DNA of 64,000 nt from Acidobacteriota bacterium (GTDB lineage: Bacteria > Acidobacteriota > Thermoanaerobaculia > Multivoradales > J023): assembly GCA_029263395.1 (NCBI GenBank), contig JAJCXO010000228.1, positions 21,335 to 85,334 on the forward strand, written 5' to 3'. The notes beneath the pieces are model-generated. The model was not told the DNA's origin, made no database searches, and worked only from the letters and a program-made list of their open reading frames with translations. How positions within the stretch are numbered: position 1 is the first letter of the stretch; every line of letters begins with the position of its first letter. Below, in pieces: positions 1 to 9,080 of the stretch. The position numbers and the translations under genes were made by a program.

Positions 1-92
1 CCCCGAGATCGGTGTAAATTGGCGTAGAAGATCGCCTTGCGGCAGGGACGCAAGGCTCGATTGTCGTCAACAACGATTGTCCGGGGTGTTTT

Positions 93-698
93 TTGACCGA
101 GTCCATCGCAAGCTTCTGGGATCTGGCATACGACAACGGGGACTACCTGAAGCATTGGGAAAGCCCTCATCCACCTCTCGAGTTGGCTGCAATTGTCGCA
201 GCTTCCATCATTCCGCCGGCAGCCAAGGTGCTCGATGTGGGGTGCGGCGCGGGAAGCGAGGCGATTTTTCTTGCCCGTTTTGGTTTCCAGGTGACCGGTG
301 TCGATTCCAGCGTCAGGGCCATCACCCTTGCCCGGGAGCGCGCCGCGAACGAGGGTGTCGAGGTGGTGTTTCGAGCCGACGATGCCACCAAGTTGCCACT
401 CGCCGATCAATCGATCAGTTTCGCGAGCGACCGGGGCTGTTTCCATGTCCTCGATGATGACCAACGGCCCGACTATGCTCGAGAGTTGTCTCGAGTGTTG
501 AAGCCGGGAGCGTCCTTCTTGCTGCGCGGCGCTCGAGCCGACTGTGATGAAGAGGGGGTCTTCGCCGTCGATGCCGGAGCAATCGACCACTACTTCGTGA
601 GCCAGGGCTTCACCCGTGGGCCGGTGGTGGCGATTGATCTAGTCGCTGAATCTGGCTCATTACCGTCGAATCTGGTTCTGTTGAAACGTGTCCGCTGA
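93..698 (+). CDS. class I SAM-dependent methyltransferase
   Basis: The 201-residue protein fits a small cytoplasmic methyltransferase using S-adenosylmethionine; its substrate cannot be read. The SAM-binding loop VLDVGCGAGSEA lies at about residues 46-57. The acidic residue that closes the cofactor pocket is D71 in VTGVDSS. A DRGCFHVL stretch follows near residue 113, as in tellurite-resistance/thiopurine-type methyltransferases. The start is TTG at 93, with no clear ribosome site and no upstream ATG in frame. The gene stands alone, and the 274 bases after it hold nothing I recognise. The family assignment is secure and the role is unknown. Confidence 0.85.
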   Translation: MTESIASFWDLAYDNGDYLKHWESPHPPLELAAIVAASIIPPAAKVLDVGCGAGSEAIFLARFGFQVTGVDSSVRAITLARERAANEGVEVVFRADDATKLPLADQSISFASDRGCFHVLDDDQRPDYARELSRVLKPGASFLLRGARADCDEEGVFAVDAGAIDHYFVSQGFTRGPVVAIDLVAESGSLPSNLVLLKRVR

Positions 699-972
699 TA
701 AGAGTTTTGAGCGGTTGTGAGGGATTCCTGCTCTTCACGGGTTTATCCCCTTCGAGAGGACGGCAAAAAGACGCTGAATTTTCGCTTCGACCGGTCTATG
801 GCGATTCGAACGGCAGATGGTGCTCTCGAAGGCGCGCGGCTGCCTGGATGTACCCCCTCGTTTGGAGAGGGAGCTGAAAGACCTAGCATTTGGCTTGCCA
901 AAGCGGTCTCGAAGCAGGACTTGGATCAACATGTCGAGGGGTCGATGGGATGCCTGATCAACGGATACCGCA

Positions 973-1647
973 ATGACGAGTCAAGCCAAAAGAAACGATG
1001 TCGATGATGCTACAAAATCGTCGACTGCAGGCGCGATCGATGATGCAACAGGCCGAGCCAAGAAGTTGAGTATTCGACTATTGAAAGACGATGGCCCTGG
1101 CGAGCGACGGGAGCACGGTCAAACTTGGAGTCTCGACGAGGTCGAGCTTCACAACGTGCTACGCAAGATGGTGACTGCCAACTGTCGCCCCGACTTGATG
1201 GACGTTGCAGAGGATCTGTTTCAAGATGCTTTTCTACGTTTGCAGAAGCAGGGTGATCAGCCCAACGGCGACCCGCGGCGATTCAATGCCACCTATTTGT
1301 GGATGACTGCGACCAGCATAGTACGCCAAACGAGAGCCGATCGTAGACGGCAGCACCAGTATCATCAAGCAATAGACGAGGGCGACACAGACTCCTACGA
1401 AACGCTCTCGGTAGTAAATCCCGAGAGAACAGCCATCGGCAACGACCACCAGCAAAAGATCCGAGCGTGCCTCGAGACTTTGCTGGACAAGCACCGTCGG
1501 GCGGTTGTTCTTCGTTATCGCTTTGAATACCGGAGCCGTGAAGCGGCTTCGATTCTCGATTGTTCTCCCAAAGACGTCGAGAACTGGGCTCTTCGAGGCC
1601 GCAAAAAACTCCGCGGCTGCTTGAAGAACAAGGGAATTGACCTATGA
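973..1647 (+). CDS. ECF-type RNA polymerase sigma factor
   Basis: The 224-residue protein has the two conserved sigma-70 regions of the extracytoplasmic-function class. Region 2 is at about residues 60-130, with VAEDLFQDAFLRL and the helix ending in WMTATSIVRQTRADRRR. Region 4 is at about 160-218, with LETLLDKHRRAVVLRYRF and a helix-turn-helix SREAASILDCSPKDVENW. A polar extension of about 45 residues precedes region 2. The stop overlaps the next gene by four bases (ATGA), so sigma and anti-sigma are translationally coupled. It probably directs transcription of its own operon, possibly including the downstream CHAT gene; this is inferred from order. Confidence 0.88.
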   Translation: MTSQAKRNDVDDATKSSTAGAIDDATGRAKKLSIRLLKDDGPGERREHGQTWSLDEVELHNVLRKMVTANCRPDLMDVAEDLFQDAFLRLQKQGDQPNGDPRRFNATYLWMTATSIVRQTRADRRRQHQYHQAIDEGDTDSYETLSVVNPERTAIGNDHQQKIRACLETLLDKHRRAVVLRYRFEYRSREAASILDCSPKDVENWALRGRKKLRGCLKNKGIDL

Positions 1648-2537
1648 ACTCACATCAACCCTCCACCACACTCGACAACCTACTGCGGCTACTTCCACCG
1701 CTGCTCACTGATGGCGACCCTCACTATGGGAAGTGTCCGCCTCCCGAGAGCATCTGGGAAGTTCACTGCGGTCACCTGAGTCGAGACCGAGTCGGAGAGA
1801 TTCTCGACCACGCGACGTTCTGCCCCACGTGTAGCCATGAGTTTGTGCAGGCGCGGCTATTGGCCTGTGAACTAGGCGAAGCTCGACGCGTTCAAGATCT
1901 CGGGTTAGATGTCTCTCTCCATTCGAACGAGGAGGGCGACACGCAGGCGGTCTCGGGCCTGGCTGACATCGACGACCGACTCCCCGAATCGGACCGATTC
2001 TGTGCCGCGCCGTCGGTTCGTCGGCGACCGCTGTGGTTCTCTCTGTTGCCGCTGGCAGCTACATTGCTGTTTGTAGTTGGCGCCGTGAATTTCTGGCTGC
2101 CGCTGGATTCGAGGGGACTCACGATTGCCCAAAGTACGAGCTCCCTCTTCGATCGCGGAGAGATGCGGCGAACAGACGATCTTCGAGGTCCCGAAACGGA
2201 ACAACGAAATGTTGCCCCGGACGCACGGGACTTGGCCAGCGTGACCGCCCGCAATAGTGTGACGGTGACGTCCTTGATCGCTGATGGAGCGACAATGTCG
2301 CGCGATCGTTTCTTATTGCGATGGGAGGGGCCGGAGGATGCACGGTATGCCGTGCGTGTGCTGACCTTGGAATCGGTGCTCTATACCGATTCGGATCTGA
2401 AAACAGCAGAGCTTTTGGTGCCCGAAAGAATGCTGACTGCGGTAACGTCAGGAACGACCATTCTCTGGCAAGTAGACGCTAACGTGCCCGGTGGGGTGCC
2501 GGTTTCGTCGTCTACGTTCAGAGTAGAGCTCAAGTAA
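1644..2537 (+). CDS. membrane anti-sigma factor with ZAS-type zinc motif
   Basis: The 297-residue protein is the likely inhibitor of the sigma factor that it overlaps by ATGA. The cytoplasmic part carries the zinc anti-sigma signature H-x3-C-x2-C in HATFCPTC near residue 54, preceded by EVHCGHLSRDRV. One membrane helix (LWFSLLPLAATLLFVVGAV) lies at about residues 130-150. It is followed by an extracytoplasmic domain of about 145 residues rich in short beta segments. Such proteins hold the sigma factor until a signal is sensed outside or redox changes at the zinc site. The signal here is unknown. The outer domain is not one I recognise. Confidence 0.75.
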   Translation: MNSHQPSTTLDNLLRLLPPLLTDGDPHYGKCPPPESIWEVHCGHLSRDRVGEILDHATFCPTCSHEFVQARLLACELGEARRVQDLGLDVSLHSNEEGDTQAVSGLADIDDRLPESDRFCAAPSVRRRPLWFSLLPLAATLLFVVGAVNFWLPLDSRGLTIAQSTSSLFDRGEMRRTDDLRGPETEQRNVAPDARDLASVTARNSVTVTSLIADGATMSRDRFLLRWEGPEDARYAVRVLTLESVLYTDSDLKTAELLVPERMLTAVTSGTTILWQVDANVPGGVPVSSSTFRVELK

Positions 2538-2641
2538 AATCCGAGCCTTGATTTGAAGGGCTTGTTGCCCGATAGCGTCAATTTATTGAGAGGACTCCTC
2601 GCTACATTCCAACTGCACGCGCTTTTTGAAGGAGGAGCGAA

Positions 2642-2791
2642 ATGAGCGTACAGAAGAAAGGTCCGATGTCCAAACCGAAGGAAAAAGCCCGAGTGGAGCC
2701 GATCCAGACTCCCACCTCGACGAAAGAGGCTTCGAACTCCGATAGTCAGCCTATTGCCCGTCCGGGGCATCGTCAAGATCCGCCGAACTAG
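2642..2791 (+). CDS. small basic 49-residue protein
   Basis: This short reading frame starts with MSVQKKGPMSKPKEK and ends RQDPPN. An excellent ribosome-binding site, AAGGAGGAG, lies seven bases before the ATG. It follows the anti-sigma gene by 104 bases on the same strand. The peptide is Lys/Pro/Ser-rich with no signal sequence or membrane helix, so it is probably disordered and cytoplasmic. I recognise no family. The strong ribosome site and position between the anti-sigma and CHAT genes argue that it is real. It could be a regulator or substrate of the module, but no function is claimed. Confidence 0.5.
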   Translation: MSVQKKGPMSKPKEKARVEPIQTPTSTKEASNSDSQPIARPGHRQDPPN

Positions 2792-2837
2792 CCGTCGACG
2801 TTCTTGAGATTGGGGGGTCCGGGCGGCCCCCGTCTGT

Positions 2838-2905
2838 TTCTTGCAGCCCTGCTGTTCTTGCAGCCCTGCTGTTCTTGCGGTCCTGCTGTTCTTGCGGTCC
2901 TGCTG
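2838..2905. repeat. four tandem copies of a 17-bp unit
   Basis: The unit TTCTTGCAGCCCTGCTG occurs twice exactly and then twice as TTCTTGCGGTCCTGCTG, back to back. The two versions differ at the same two bases, so the array probably grew by duplicating a dimer or by two rounds of slippage. It sits between the small peptide gene and the CHAT gene. The rest of the gap (2792-3127) shows nothing else clear. A 17-base period is out of frame, so it is not a coding repeat. Confidence 0.9.
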
Positions 2906-3127
2906 TTTTCGTCGTCGCAGCCGACTCGAGTGGCGTGAGTTATTCACTCAAGTGGTATAGGCTATTGTTATGCTTTATTTTGCTGGAATGGATGGCGCGT
3001 CAGCCGAAGTACGTGTCACTCTACGATGGGTTCGCCAGGCCGAATTCTCGTTCCGAAAAACCGATCTCGGGATCGGTGATTGCCTTTCTGAATGCGACAT
3101 AGCTAGCACCCTCGGTGTCGAGCGTTC

Positions 3128-5608
3128 ATGAGAGTTTCGAGGGTGTCGTTACTGGCGCTGTCCGTGGGCTTGGCCTTCTCTGCCCAGGCAAGTGATGAAG
3201 TCTTGTGCGGGCCAGCGGTTGAGGACCAGTTGCGAACAGTTCGTAAGTTGACGGTGGGTGGTCAGGTGACTCGAGCGCGTGTGGAGCTTGGGAAGGCCCG
3301 GGCGATGCCCGCGGTAGCCGACTGTCCACAGTTGTCTGTGGCGCTGGATCTTCGCGAGGTCGAGATCTTGATCATGGAGGGTAATCTCGCAGACGCGGAT
3401 CGATTGGTGCATCGAATTCAAAAAGAGCCGCTGGATTCGAAACGATTTGAAGCAGATCTCTTACACAACGTCGGCATGATGGCTTACAACCTGGGGCAGT
3501 TCGGGCGGGCACGAGAAAGCTACCAGCAACTCGAAATCTTGGATCGCCAGAGTGGTGACTTGTTCAACATGGCGACCGACATCTACAACATTGCAACCAC
3601 CTATCTGGCGGACCCGCCGGATGACCCCATGCGGGATCGAGCGATCTCGGAGCTACGGCGTGCTCTGGCAGCAGCTGAAGCAGCAAAACATCTCGAGATT
3701 CAGGCGCAAGTTCACCTTGAGCTCGGTAAGCTCTCGCACGGCCTCGAGGCGGTACAGCACCTGGAAACCTGTCGCGAGTTGGCAAGAATTCCAGTTGACG
3801 AGACAGGGTGCCTGGGTGCCTTAGCCGTGGCGCGGGCCTCGGAAGATCCGGGGCAGGCGCAGCGGCTGATGACCGAGGCGATGGAGCTCGCCGAGCAAGC
3901 GGCAAAAGATGGCGATCCATGGCCACTCATTTATGGTTGGCCCGATCGCATGTTGGTGAGCTGGGAGACTCAGCCCAGAGCCTCGGCAGTTACGGAATCC
4001 CTGGCTGCCCTGCGGGACATTGAAGAGTTGCGCAGAAAGCAGAAAGACTTGATCGTCCAGGCCGGTCTCTTCTCACTCTGGGCGGAGGCCTACCATTGGT
4101 TGGTGGGTCGCCTGCTTAGCCTCGGTGGCGACTCACCGGACCGCAAAGACATCCATCTGGCCTTCATCATCGAGGAGCGCTATCGGGCACGTTCTCTCTT
4201 CGATTCTCTGGAGAGTGCCAACGTCGCTCCAGCGTCCGGCGAACCAGCATCCGACGAACCGGCGCCCAGCGAACTGGAGGCCGCAGAAGCGAGCGCGGGC
4301 CGGGATCAGGATGAGCAAGATCTTGCATCGACGCAACCGGCTTTCCCCAATTTGAAGGACCGTCGTTTTGCTTCTTTGGCTGATATCGAGTCACACCTGG
4401 CGCCGGATGAGGCGATGCTGTCGTTTCAAGTGGCTCCCTGGGAAGATGTTTATGGCCGCTTCGGTGGAGGCTCGTGGTTGATTGCCACCACCCGGTCTGG
4501 TTCGCGTGCCTACCAACTCCCCGATCGACGGCAGATCTCCCACAAGGTCAAAGCGCACCTTGGCTTGTTGAAGCAGAGAAGCAAGGTAGCGGACGACCTC
4601 GCGTCCAAGCTTTATGAAGAGCTGCTTGAAGACGCCATTTCGGATTTGCCTACTGGCGTCGACAAATTGATCACCATTCCGGACGGCGACCTCCATCTTT
4701 TGCCTTTTGGCACCTTGCGCGCAAGCCCGGAATCGCCACCTTTGGCGATCACCCATCAGATCTCGATGGTTCCCTCGGCTACTTTATGGTTACGTTGGAC
4801 AAGATCCGCTGCAACGCCTGAACGGACCTCAGCGTTGATCCTTGCGGATCCTCAGTTACCCGAGGTCACCGAGGTTCCGGGTGCTACGGTCACTCGCGAT
4901 CGGCCGGCTCAGCTCCAGCATGCTCTGGCCGAGGGGGAAGCGGTCAAGACCTACATGGGCTCCTCGAGCAAATTGCTGAGTGGCGCGAGTGCCAGCGAAG
5001 CCAGCCTCAAACGTCAGCTGCAAAGCTTGGACAACGATTTTGGCTTGGTCCACTTTGCCGCTCATGCCGTGGTCGATGGCAACCAGCCAGAGCTCTCGGC
5101 AGTTTTGTTGGCAGCTGATAACGAGCGCCTGGCAGGCAGCAATCGCGAGGATGGCAGCCTACAGATCCGGGAGATCGTCGATCTGGCGCTCGAGGGGCGC
5201 ATGATTGTGCTCTCGGCCTGCAGCAGCGCGTCCGGTAGCGTACTCAAGGGCGAGGGAGTGATGAGTCTGGCTCGAGCTTTTTTCCAAGCCGGCGCTAACA
5301 CAGTCATCGGCAGCCTCTGGCCTTTGGGTGATCGTGAGGCTCTGGAGCTTTTCGACGAGTTCTACCGTCATTTGACCCAAGGCCGTTCGGTGCGAGAAGC
5401 TCTTCAACGAGCTCAGGTCGCGATGATCGATGCTGGCAAGCCAGCAACAGCGTGGGCTGGAATCGTCGTAATCGGGGATGGTGCTCGGGTGCCTGTCACC
5501 GCACACCGACCCATTTGGTGGGCAGCCTGGGCTCTTGCGGTGATAGTGTTATTGATCTACGGTGTTCTGGTCGCTCGCCACCGTCGGGGTGTGCAAGGCT
5601 CGAGCTAG
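3128..5608 (+). CDS. TPR-CHAT domain protein (caspase-like protease)
   Basis: The 826-residue protein starts with a signal peptide (MRVSRVSLLALSVGLAFSAQA). Tetratricopeptide-like helical repeats run from about 70 to 350, including LHNVGMMAYNLGQFGRARES. An acidic Pro/Ala/Ser-rich linker lies at about 365-400. The C-terminal CHAT domain at about 430-785 is a caspase relative. The likely catalytic pair is H646 in HFAAHA and C698 in VLSACSS, followed by the typical GEGVMSLARAFFQAG and GSLWPLGD blocks. A final membrane helix (WWAAWALAVIVLLIYGVLVA) precedes a basic tail. The domain is therefore predicted to be outside the cytoplasmic membrane with a C-terminal anchor. It lies downstream of a sigma/anti-sigma pair that may control it. 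Substrates are unknown. Confidence 0.87.
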   Translation: MRVSRVSLLALSVGLAFSAQASDEVLCGPAVEDQLRTVRKLTVGGQVTRARVELGKARAMPAVADCPQLSVALDLREVEILIMEGNLADADRLVHRIQKEPLDSKRFEADLLHNVGMMAYNLGQFGRARESYQQLEILDRQSGDLFNMATDIYNIATTYLADPPDDPMRDRAISELRRALAAAEAAKHLEIQAQVHLELGKLSHGLEAVQHLETCRELARIPVDETGCLGALAVARASEDPGQAQRLMTEAMELAEQAAKDGDPWPLIYGWPDRMLVSWETQPRASAVTESLAALRDIEELRRKQKDLIVQAGLFSLWAEAYHWLVGRLLSLGGDSPDRKDIHLAFIIEERYRARSLFDSLESANVAPASGEPASDEPAPSELEAAEASAGRDQDEQDLASTQPAFPNLKDRRFASLADIESHLAPDEAMLSFQVAPWEDVYGRFGGGSWLIATTRSGSRAYQLPDRRQISHKVKAHLGLLKQRSKVADDLASKLYEELLEDAISDLPTGVDKLITIPDGDLHLLPFGTLRASPESPPLAITHQISMVPSATLWLRWTRSAATPERTSALILADPQLPEVTEVPGATVTRDRPAQLQHALAEGEAVKTYMGSSSKLLSGASASEASLKRQLQSLDNDFGLVHFAAHAVVDGNQPELSAVLLAADNERLAGSNREDGSLQIREIVDLALEGRMIVLSACSSASGSVLKGEGVMSLARAFFQAGANTVIGSLWPLGDREALELFDEFYRHLTQGRSVREALQRAQVAMIDAGKPATAWAGIVVIGDGARVPVTAHRPIWWAAWALAVIVLLIYGVLVARHRRGVQGSS

Positions 5609-5912
5609 AGTTGGGAAGGCCCCCGCTGCGCCTTAGAGTGGCAGGAGAAAAATCTGCCGCGGGTTCGCCAGATCGAGACATGACGCACTGTTTCACGTAT
5701 ACTTGCCCTTGCACGGGTCGGCACCGCCAAGTGCAGTGGCAGTCCGATCTGAGGGGCCTTTTGGGCATCACTCCCCGCATCGTCTCTTTTTGAAAAGACA
5801 CATCCCCAATTATCTCGTTTCTGTCTTCGCTGAGGCCACTTTTGCCTCACCTGCGCTAGCTACGCTTTTTGACCCACCTCATTTTCGGATCTGAGAAACC
5901 AGGAGGACAACC
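5609..5912. other. non-coding leader upstream of the S1-domain gene
   Basis: This gap of 304 bases has no convincing reading frame. Its last bases hold a good ribosome site, CCAGGAGGAC, for the next gene. The stretch is long enough for an untranslated leader, but I see no known regulatory RNA. No terminator with a T-run was found directly after the CHAT gene. Confidence 0.5.
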
Positions 5913-7610
5913 ATGTCCGACCGACTCGAAGACGCTACGCCGCAAGAGCCCGCCGAGGCCACCCCTGAATCCGCCGTCGAGGAGACTGGGGACTCTGAGA
6001 CCTCGGCTTCCGACGACCCGCAAGACGAGTCGACGGTGGCGGCGGCTGCTGAAAGCGAGCCGGTGGTAGAAGTCGACGCGGAGGCAGTCTCTGAGGCTGA
6101 GGTCACAGCTGCGACTGAGGATGCCGAGCCTGAAGCCGCGACTGAGGATGCCGGGGCCGCGGTCGTTTCTGAGGACGCTGAGCCAAAAGCCGCCGCTGAG
6201 GTCGCCGAGCCAGAAGCCGCCGCTGACGAAGCCGAGCCAGAGGCCGCCGCTGACGAAGCCGAACCGGAAGCCGCCGCTGACGAAGCTGAACCAGAGGCCG
6301 CCGCTGAGGTCGCCGAGCCAGAAGCCGAAGCTGGGCCTGAAGCCGCTGTCGCAGCCGACGATGCCGAAGGGAAAGTCGAAGCCAGTGGTGGTGAGGGTGA
6401 AGCTTCTTCAGCCTCCGACGAGGCAGGTGATGGTGAGGCGAAGGCTGATTCGAACGAAGGCATACCTGATCTCGAAGAGGCATTGGCCCAGAAGCAAGCA
6501 GTCAAGGGTCAAGTTATCGGCTGGAACAAGGGTGGCTACCACGTCGCGATTGGAAAAATTGCTGCATTCTGCCCGGTCTCTCAGATAGAGATTGGTAACC
6601 CTCGCAGCCCGAAGCGTTACCTCGATAAGACCTTCTCATTTCGCATCATAGAGATTCAGAACGGCGGCCGCAGAGTTGTTCTTTCGCGTGCCGCGGCCAT
6701 CAAAGACGAGCGCGAGCAGAAAGCGGCACTGGTTCGAGAGTTGTTGCAACCCGGGGTTGAGCTCGAGGGGAAGATTAGCTCGCTGACCAGTTTCGGAGCC
6801 TTTGTCGACCTTGGTGGTGGTATCGAGGGTCTGGTTCACGTCTCTGAGATCAGCCGTCGCCGCGTCGAGCACCCGAAAGAGGTGTTGAAGAGCGCCCAGA
6901 AGGTGCGGGTCACCGTCTTGAAGATCGAGAAGGGCGGCCAGCGCATTTCGCTCTCTATGAAACGCCTCGAGCCCGACCCGTGGAAAGGTGTAGCCGAGCG
7001 CTTCCCCGAAGGCTCGCAGTTCACCGGTAAGGTGTTGCGACAGACCGACTTTGGGGTCTTTGTCGAGGTTGAGCCTGGCCTGGAGGGCTTAGTACATACG
7101 TCGCGGCTGGCGCTCGGAATGAACCTTTCGGACGAAAGCCTAGAGGTCGGCAAAGAAGTAGCGGGCTGGATCCACGAAGTCGAGGCGAAGCGCAGGCGCC
7201 TGTCGCTGTCGTTGCGTGAAGTCGCTGGCGGCAATCCCTGGAAGGGTATTCACGATCGTTATCCGGTCGGCGACGTGACGAAGGGTACAGTCGAGAGGCT
7301 GGCAAGCTTTGGAGTCTTCATCATGCTCGAGCCAGGGTTGACTGGCCTGTTGCCGTTCTCCGTTCTCGGTACTACGGCTGGTAATCCTCGCCGCCAATAT
7401 CATGTTGGCAAGGAAGTGTCTGTCCGCGTGTTGTCGATCGATCGCGATAAGCGCCGGATCTCCTTGGGTACCGAGAGCTCGAAGGCCGAAGGCAATGAGC
7501 AAGACTACCGTGAGTATGTGAAGGCCGAACGTAAGACCTCCACCTCCTCCAGTGGACTGAATGCGATGGCGGCAGCGTTCGCGAAGCTCAAGGAGCAGAA
7601 GCAGGCCTGA
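5913..7610 (+). CDS. S1 RNA-binding domain protein with Ala/Glu-rich N-terminus
   Basis: The 565-residue protein has four S1 domains, at about residues 198-262, 280-350, 366-433 and 452-525. The central ones show the classic VDLGGGIEGLVHVSEIS pattern. Before them lies an acidic low-complexity segment of about 185 residues with repeated PEAAADEAE units, probably disordered. The domain set resembles ribosomal protein S1, which binds mRNA on the 30S subunit. It is shorter than the six-domain form and has an unusual N-terminus, so it may be an S1 paralogue or the organism's own S1. The ribosome site AGGAGG is well placed. A strong GC hairpin follows the stop. Confidence 0.8.
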   Translation: MSDRLEDATPQEPAEATPESAVEETGDSETSASDDPQDESTVAAAAESEPVVEVDAEAVSEAEVTAATEDAEPEAATEDAGAAVVSEDAEPKAAAEVAEPEAAADEAEPEAAADEAEPEAAADEAEPEAAAEVAEPEAEAGPEAAVAADDAEGKVEASGGEGEASSASDEAGDGEAKADSNEGIPDLEEALAQKQAVKGQVIGWNKGGYHVAIGKIAAFCPVSQIEIGNPRSPKRYLDKTFSFRIIEIQNGGRRVVLSRAAAIKDEREQKAALVRELLQPGVELEGKISSLTSFGAFVDLGGGIEGLVHVSEISRRRVEHPKEVLKSAQKVRVTVLKIEKGGQRISLSMKRLEPDPWKGVAERFPEGSQFTGKVLRQTDFGVFVEVEPGLEGLVHTSRLALGMNLSDESLEVGKEVAGWIHEVEAKRRRLSLSLREVAGGNPWKGIHDRYPVGDVTKGTVERLASFGVFIMLEPGLTGLLPFSVLGTTAGNPRRQYHVGKEVSVRVLSIDRDKRRISLGTESSKAEGNEQDYREYVKAERKTSTSSSGLNAMAAAFAKLKEQKQA

Positions 7611-7618
7611 CCATCCAT

Positions 7619-7642
7619 GGCCGCGGTAGAAGAGCCGCGGCC
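7619..7642. terminator. GC hairpin between convergent genes
   Basis: A perfect eight-pair stem, GGCCGCGG with CCGCGGCC around an eight-base loop, lies just after the S1 gene stop and before the convergent response-regulator stop at 7681. Only two or three T residues follow on either strand, so termination may be weak or assisted by Rho. Confidence 0.55.
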
Positions 7643-7680
7643 TTGACTTGGCCAGATCGATCCTGAGGGGCCTGGGGATC

Positions 7681-9060
7681 TTAAAGATCGAGTGATTCGG
7701 CGGTGATTTTCAGCCGCTTCATCATTTCGTGGAGCGTCGTCGGCTTGACTTTCAGCTTTTCGGCTGCCCGCTTCTGGACTCCACCTGCGAGTTTCAGCGC
7801 GTTGGTGATCAGTTGACGCTCGTAGGACGCGACCGCTTGCTTGAAAGACAGGCCGTTTGTCGGCAGCGCTGGTGACGGTGCCTCGAACGACTTGGGCTCT
7901 CGCACTGACGGCGGCAGTAGGTCGACGTTGAGCACCGCTCCGGTCGACAGGACTGTGGCCCGCTCGATTACATTTTCGAGTTCGCGAACGTTGCCCGGCC
8001 AGTGATAGTCCATCAACAGTTCCATGGCCTGCGGCGCGATTTCTGCAATCTCTTTTTCGTTCTCTTCGGCGTAACTTTGGAGAAAACGTCGGGCGAGCAG
8101 CGGAATGTCTTCGATCCGTTTGCGCAGTGGCGGCAACTGGATCGTAATCACGTTGAGGCGGTAGTACAGATCCTCTCGGAAATCGCCGCGTTCGACCAAT
8201 GATTCGAGGTCAGCGTTGGTTGCGGCGATGAGTCGAGCGTCGGAGGTCAATGTCTCGACACCGCCCAATTGCATGAATTCCTTTTCCTGGATGACTCTCA
8301 AGAGTTTGGCTTGGGTATCTGGCGGGATGTTGCCAATTTCGTCGAAGAAGATCGAGCCACCAGACGCTAGTTCGAAGAGGCCCTTCTTGCTGGCTATGGC
8401 ACCGGTGAACGCTCCCTTGACGTGCCCGAAGAGATTACTCTCTAGAAGATCATGCGGCATCGAACCTGAGTTCACGGTGATGAACGGTCCCTTGGCGCGT
8501 CGCGACTGATGATGAATCGCCTTGGCCGCCAGTTCTTTGCCGGTTCCGCTCTCCCCAAGAATCAGAATGTTGGATTTCGAAGGTGCTGCCAGTCGAATGA
8601 GATCGAAAACCTTGAGCATCGGCTTGGACTTGCCGATGATGTTGCCAAAGGCGTACCGCTGCCGGAGTTGCTCGCGGAGGGACTTGTTCTCGGTCGCCAG
8701 TCGACGTTGCTCCAGGCCTTTGTGGAGCGTTAGCAACACCTCTTCGTTCTTGAACGGCTTCGGGATGTAGTGGAATGCACCCTCGCGCATTGCGTCGATC
8801 GCGCCTTCGATCGACGAGAAGGCAGTGATGATGACGACCACCTGTTCTGGATCTCGCTGCTGGATCTGCTTCATCACCTCCATACCCGACATACCGGGCA
8901 ACATCAGGTCGAGCAAAACCAGGTCAACTTCTTCTCGCTCGATCAGGACGAGTGCCTCTTCACCGGTCCGTGCGTTCAGAGGGTTCCAGCCCTCGCGTCG
9001 AATCAGGGCCGTCAAGACGTCCTGTAGCACCTCTTCATCATCGACGATCAATATGTTCAT
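7681..9060 (-). CDS. NtrC-family sigma-54-dependent response regulator
   Basis: The 459-residue protein shows the full three-part layout. The receiver domain has phosphoacceptor D51 in LVLLDLMLPG and conserved K101. The AAA+ domain has Walker A GESGTGKE at 169-176 and the sigma-54 contact loop GAFTGA at 216-221. A C-terminal Fis-type helix-turn-helix follows at about 405-455. It should activate sigma-54 promoters by ATP hydrolysis once phosphorylated. The kinase gene lies 20 bases upstream on the same strand, so they form a pair. The target genes are not identifiable here; no clear GG-N10-GC promoter was seen nearby. Confidence 0.95.
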   Translation of the reverse strand: MNILIVDDEEVLQDVLTALIRREGWNPLNARTGEEALVLIEREEVDLVLLDLMLPGMSGMEVMKQIQQRDPEQVVVIITAFSSIEGAIDAMREGAFHYIPKPFKNEEVLLTLHKGLEQRRLATENKSLREQLRQRYAFGNIIGKSKPMLKVFDLIRLAAPSKSNILILGESGTGKELAAKAIHHQSRRAKGPFITVNSGSMPHDLLESNLFGHVKGAFTGAIASKKGLFELASGGSIFFDEIGNIPPDTQAKLLRVIQEKEFMQLGGVETLTSDARLIAATNADLESLVERGDFREDLYYRLNVITIQLPPLRKRIEDIPLLARRFLQSYAEENEKEIAEIAPQAMELLMDYHWPGNVRELENVIERATVLSTGAVLNVDLLPPSVREPKSFEAPSPALPTNGLSFKQAVASYERQLITNALKLAGGVQKRAAEKLKVKPTTLHEMMKRLKITAESLDL

Positions 9061-9080
9061 AGTGTTGATGTTGTAGCCGT

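Noticed and set aside
717..1007. Frame of 96 codons before the sigma factor
   Set aside because: It overlaps the sigma gene start and lacks a ribosome site or protein-like composition.
5879..6505. Minus-strand frame of 208 codons rich in Ala/Ser/Gly
   Set aside because: It is the shadow of the GC-rich Ala/Glu repeat of the S1 gene, and its low-complexity composition mirrors that repeat.
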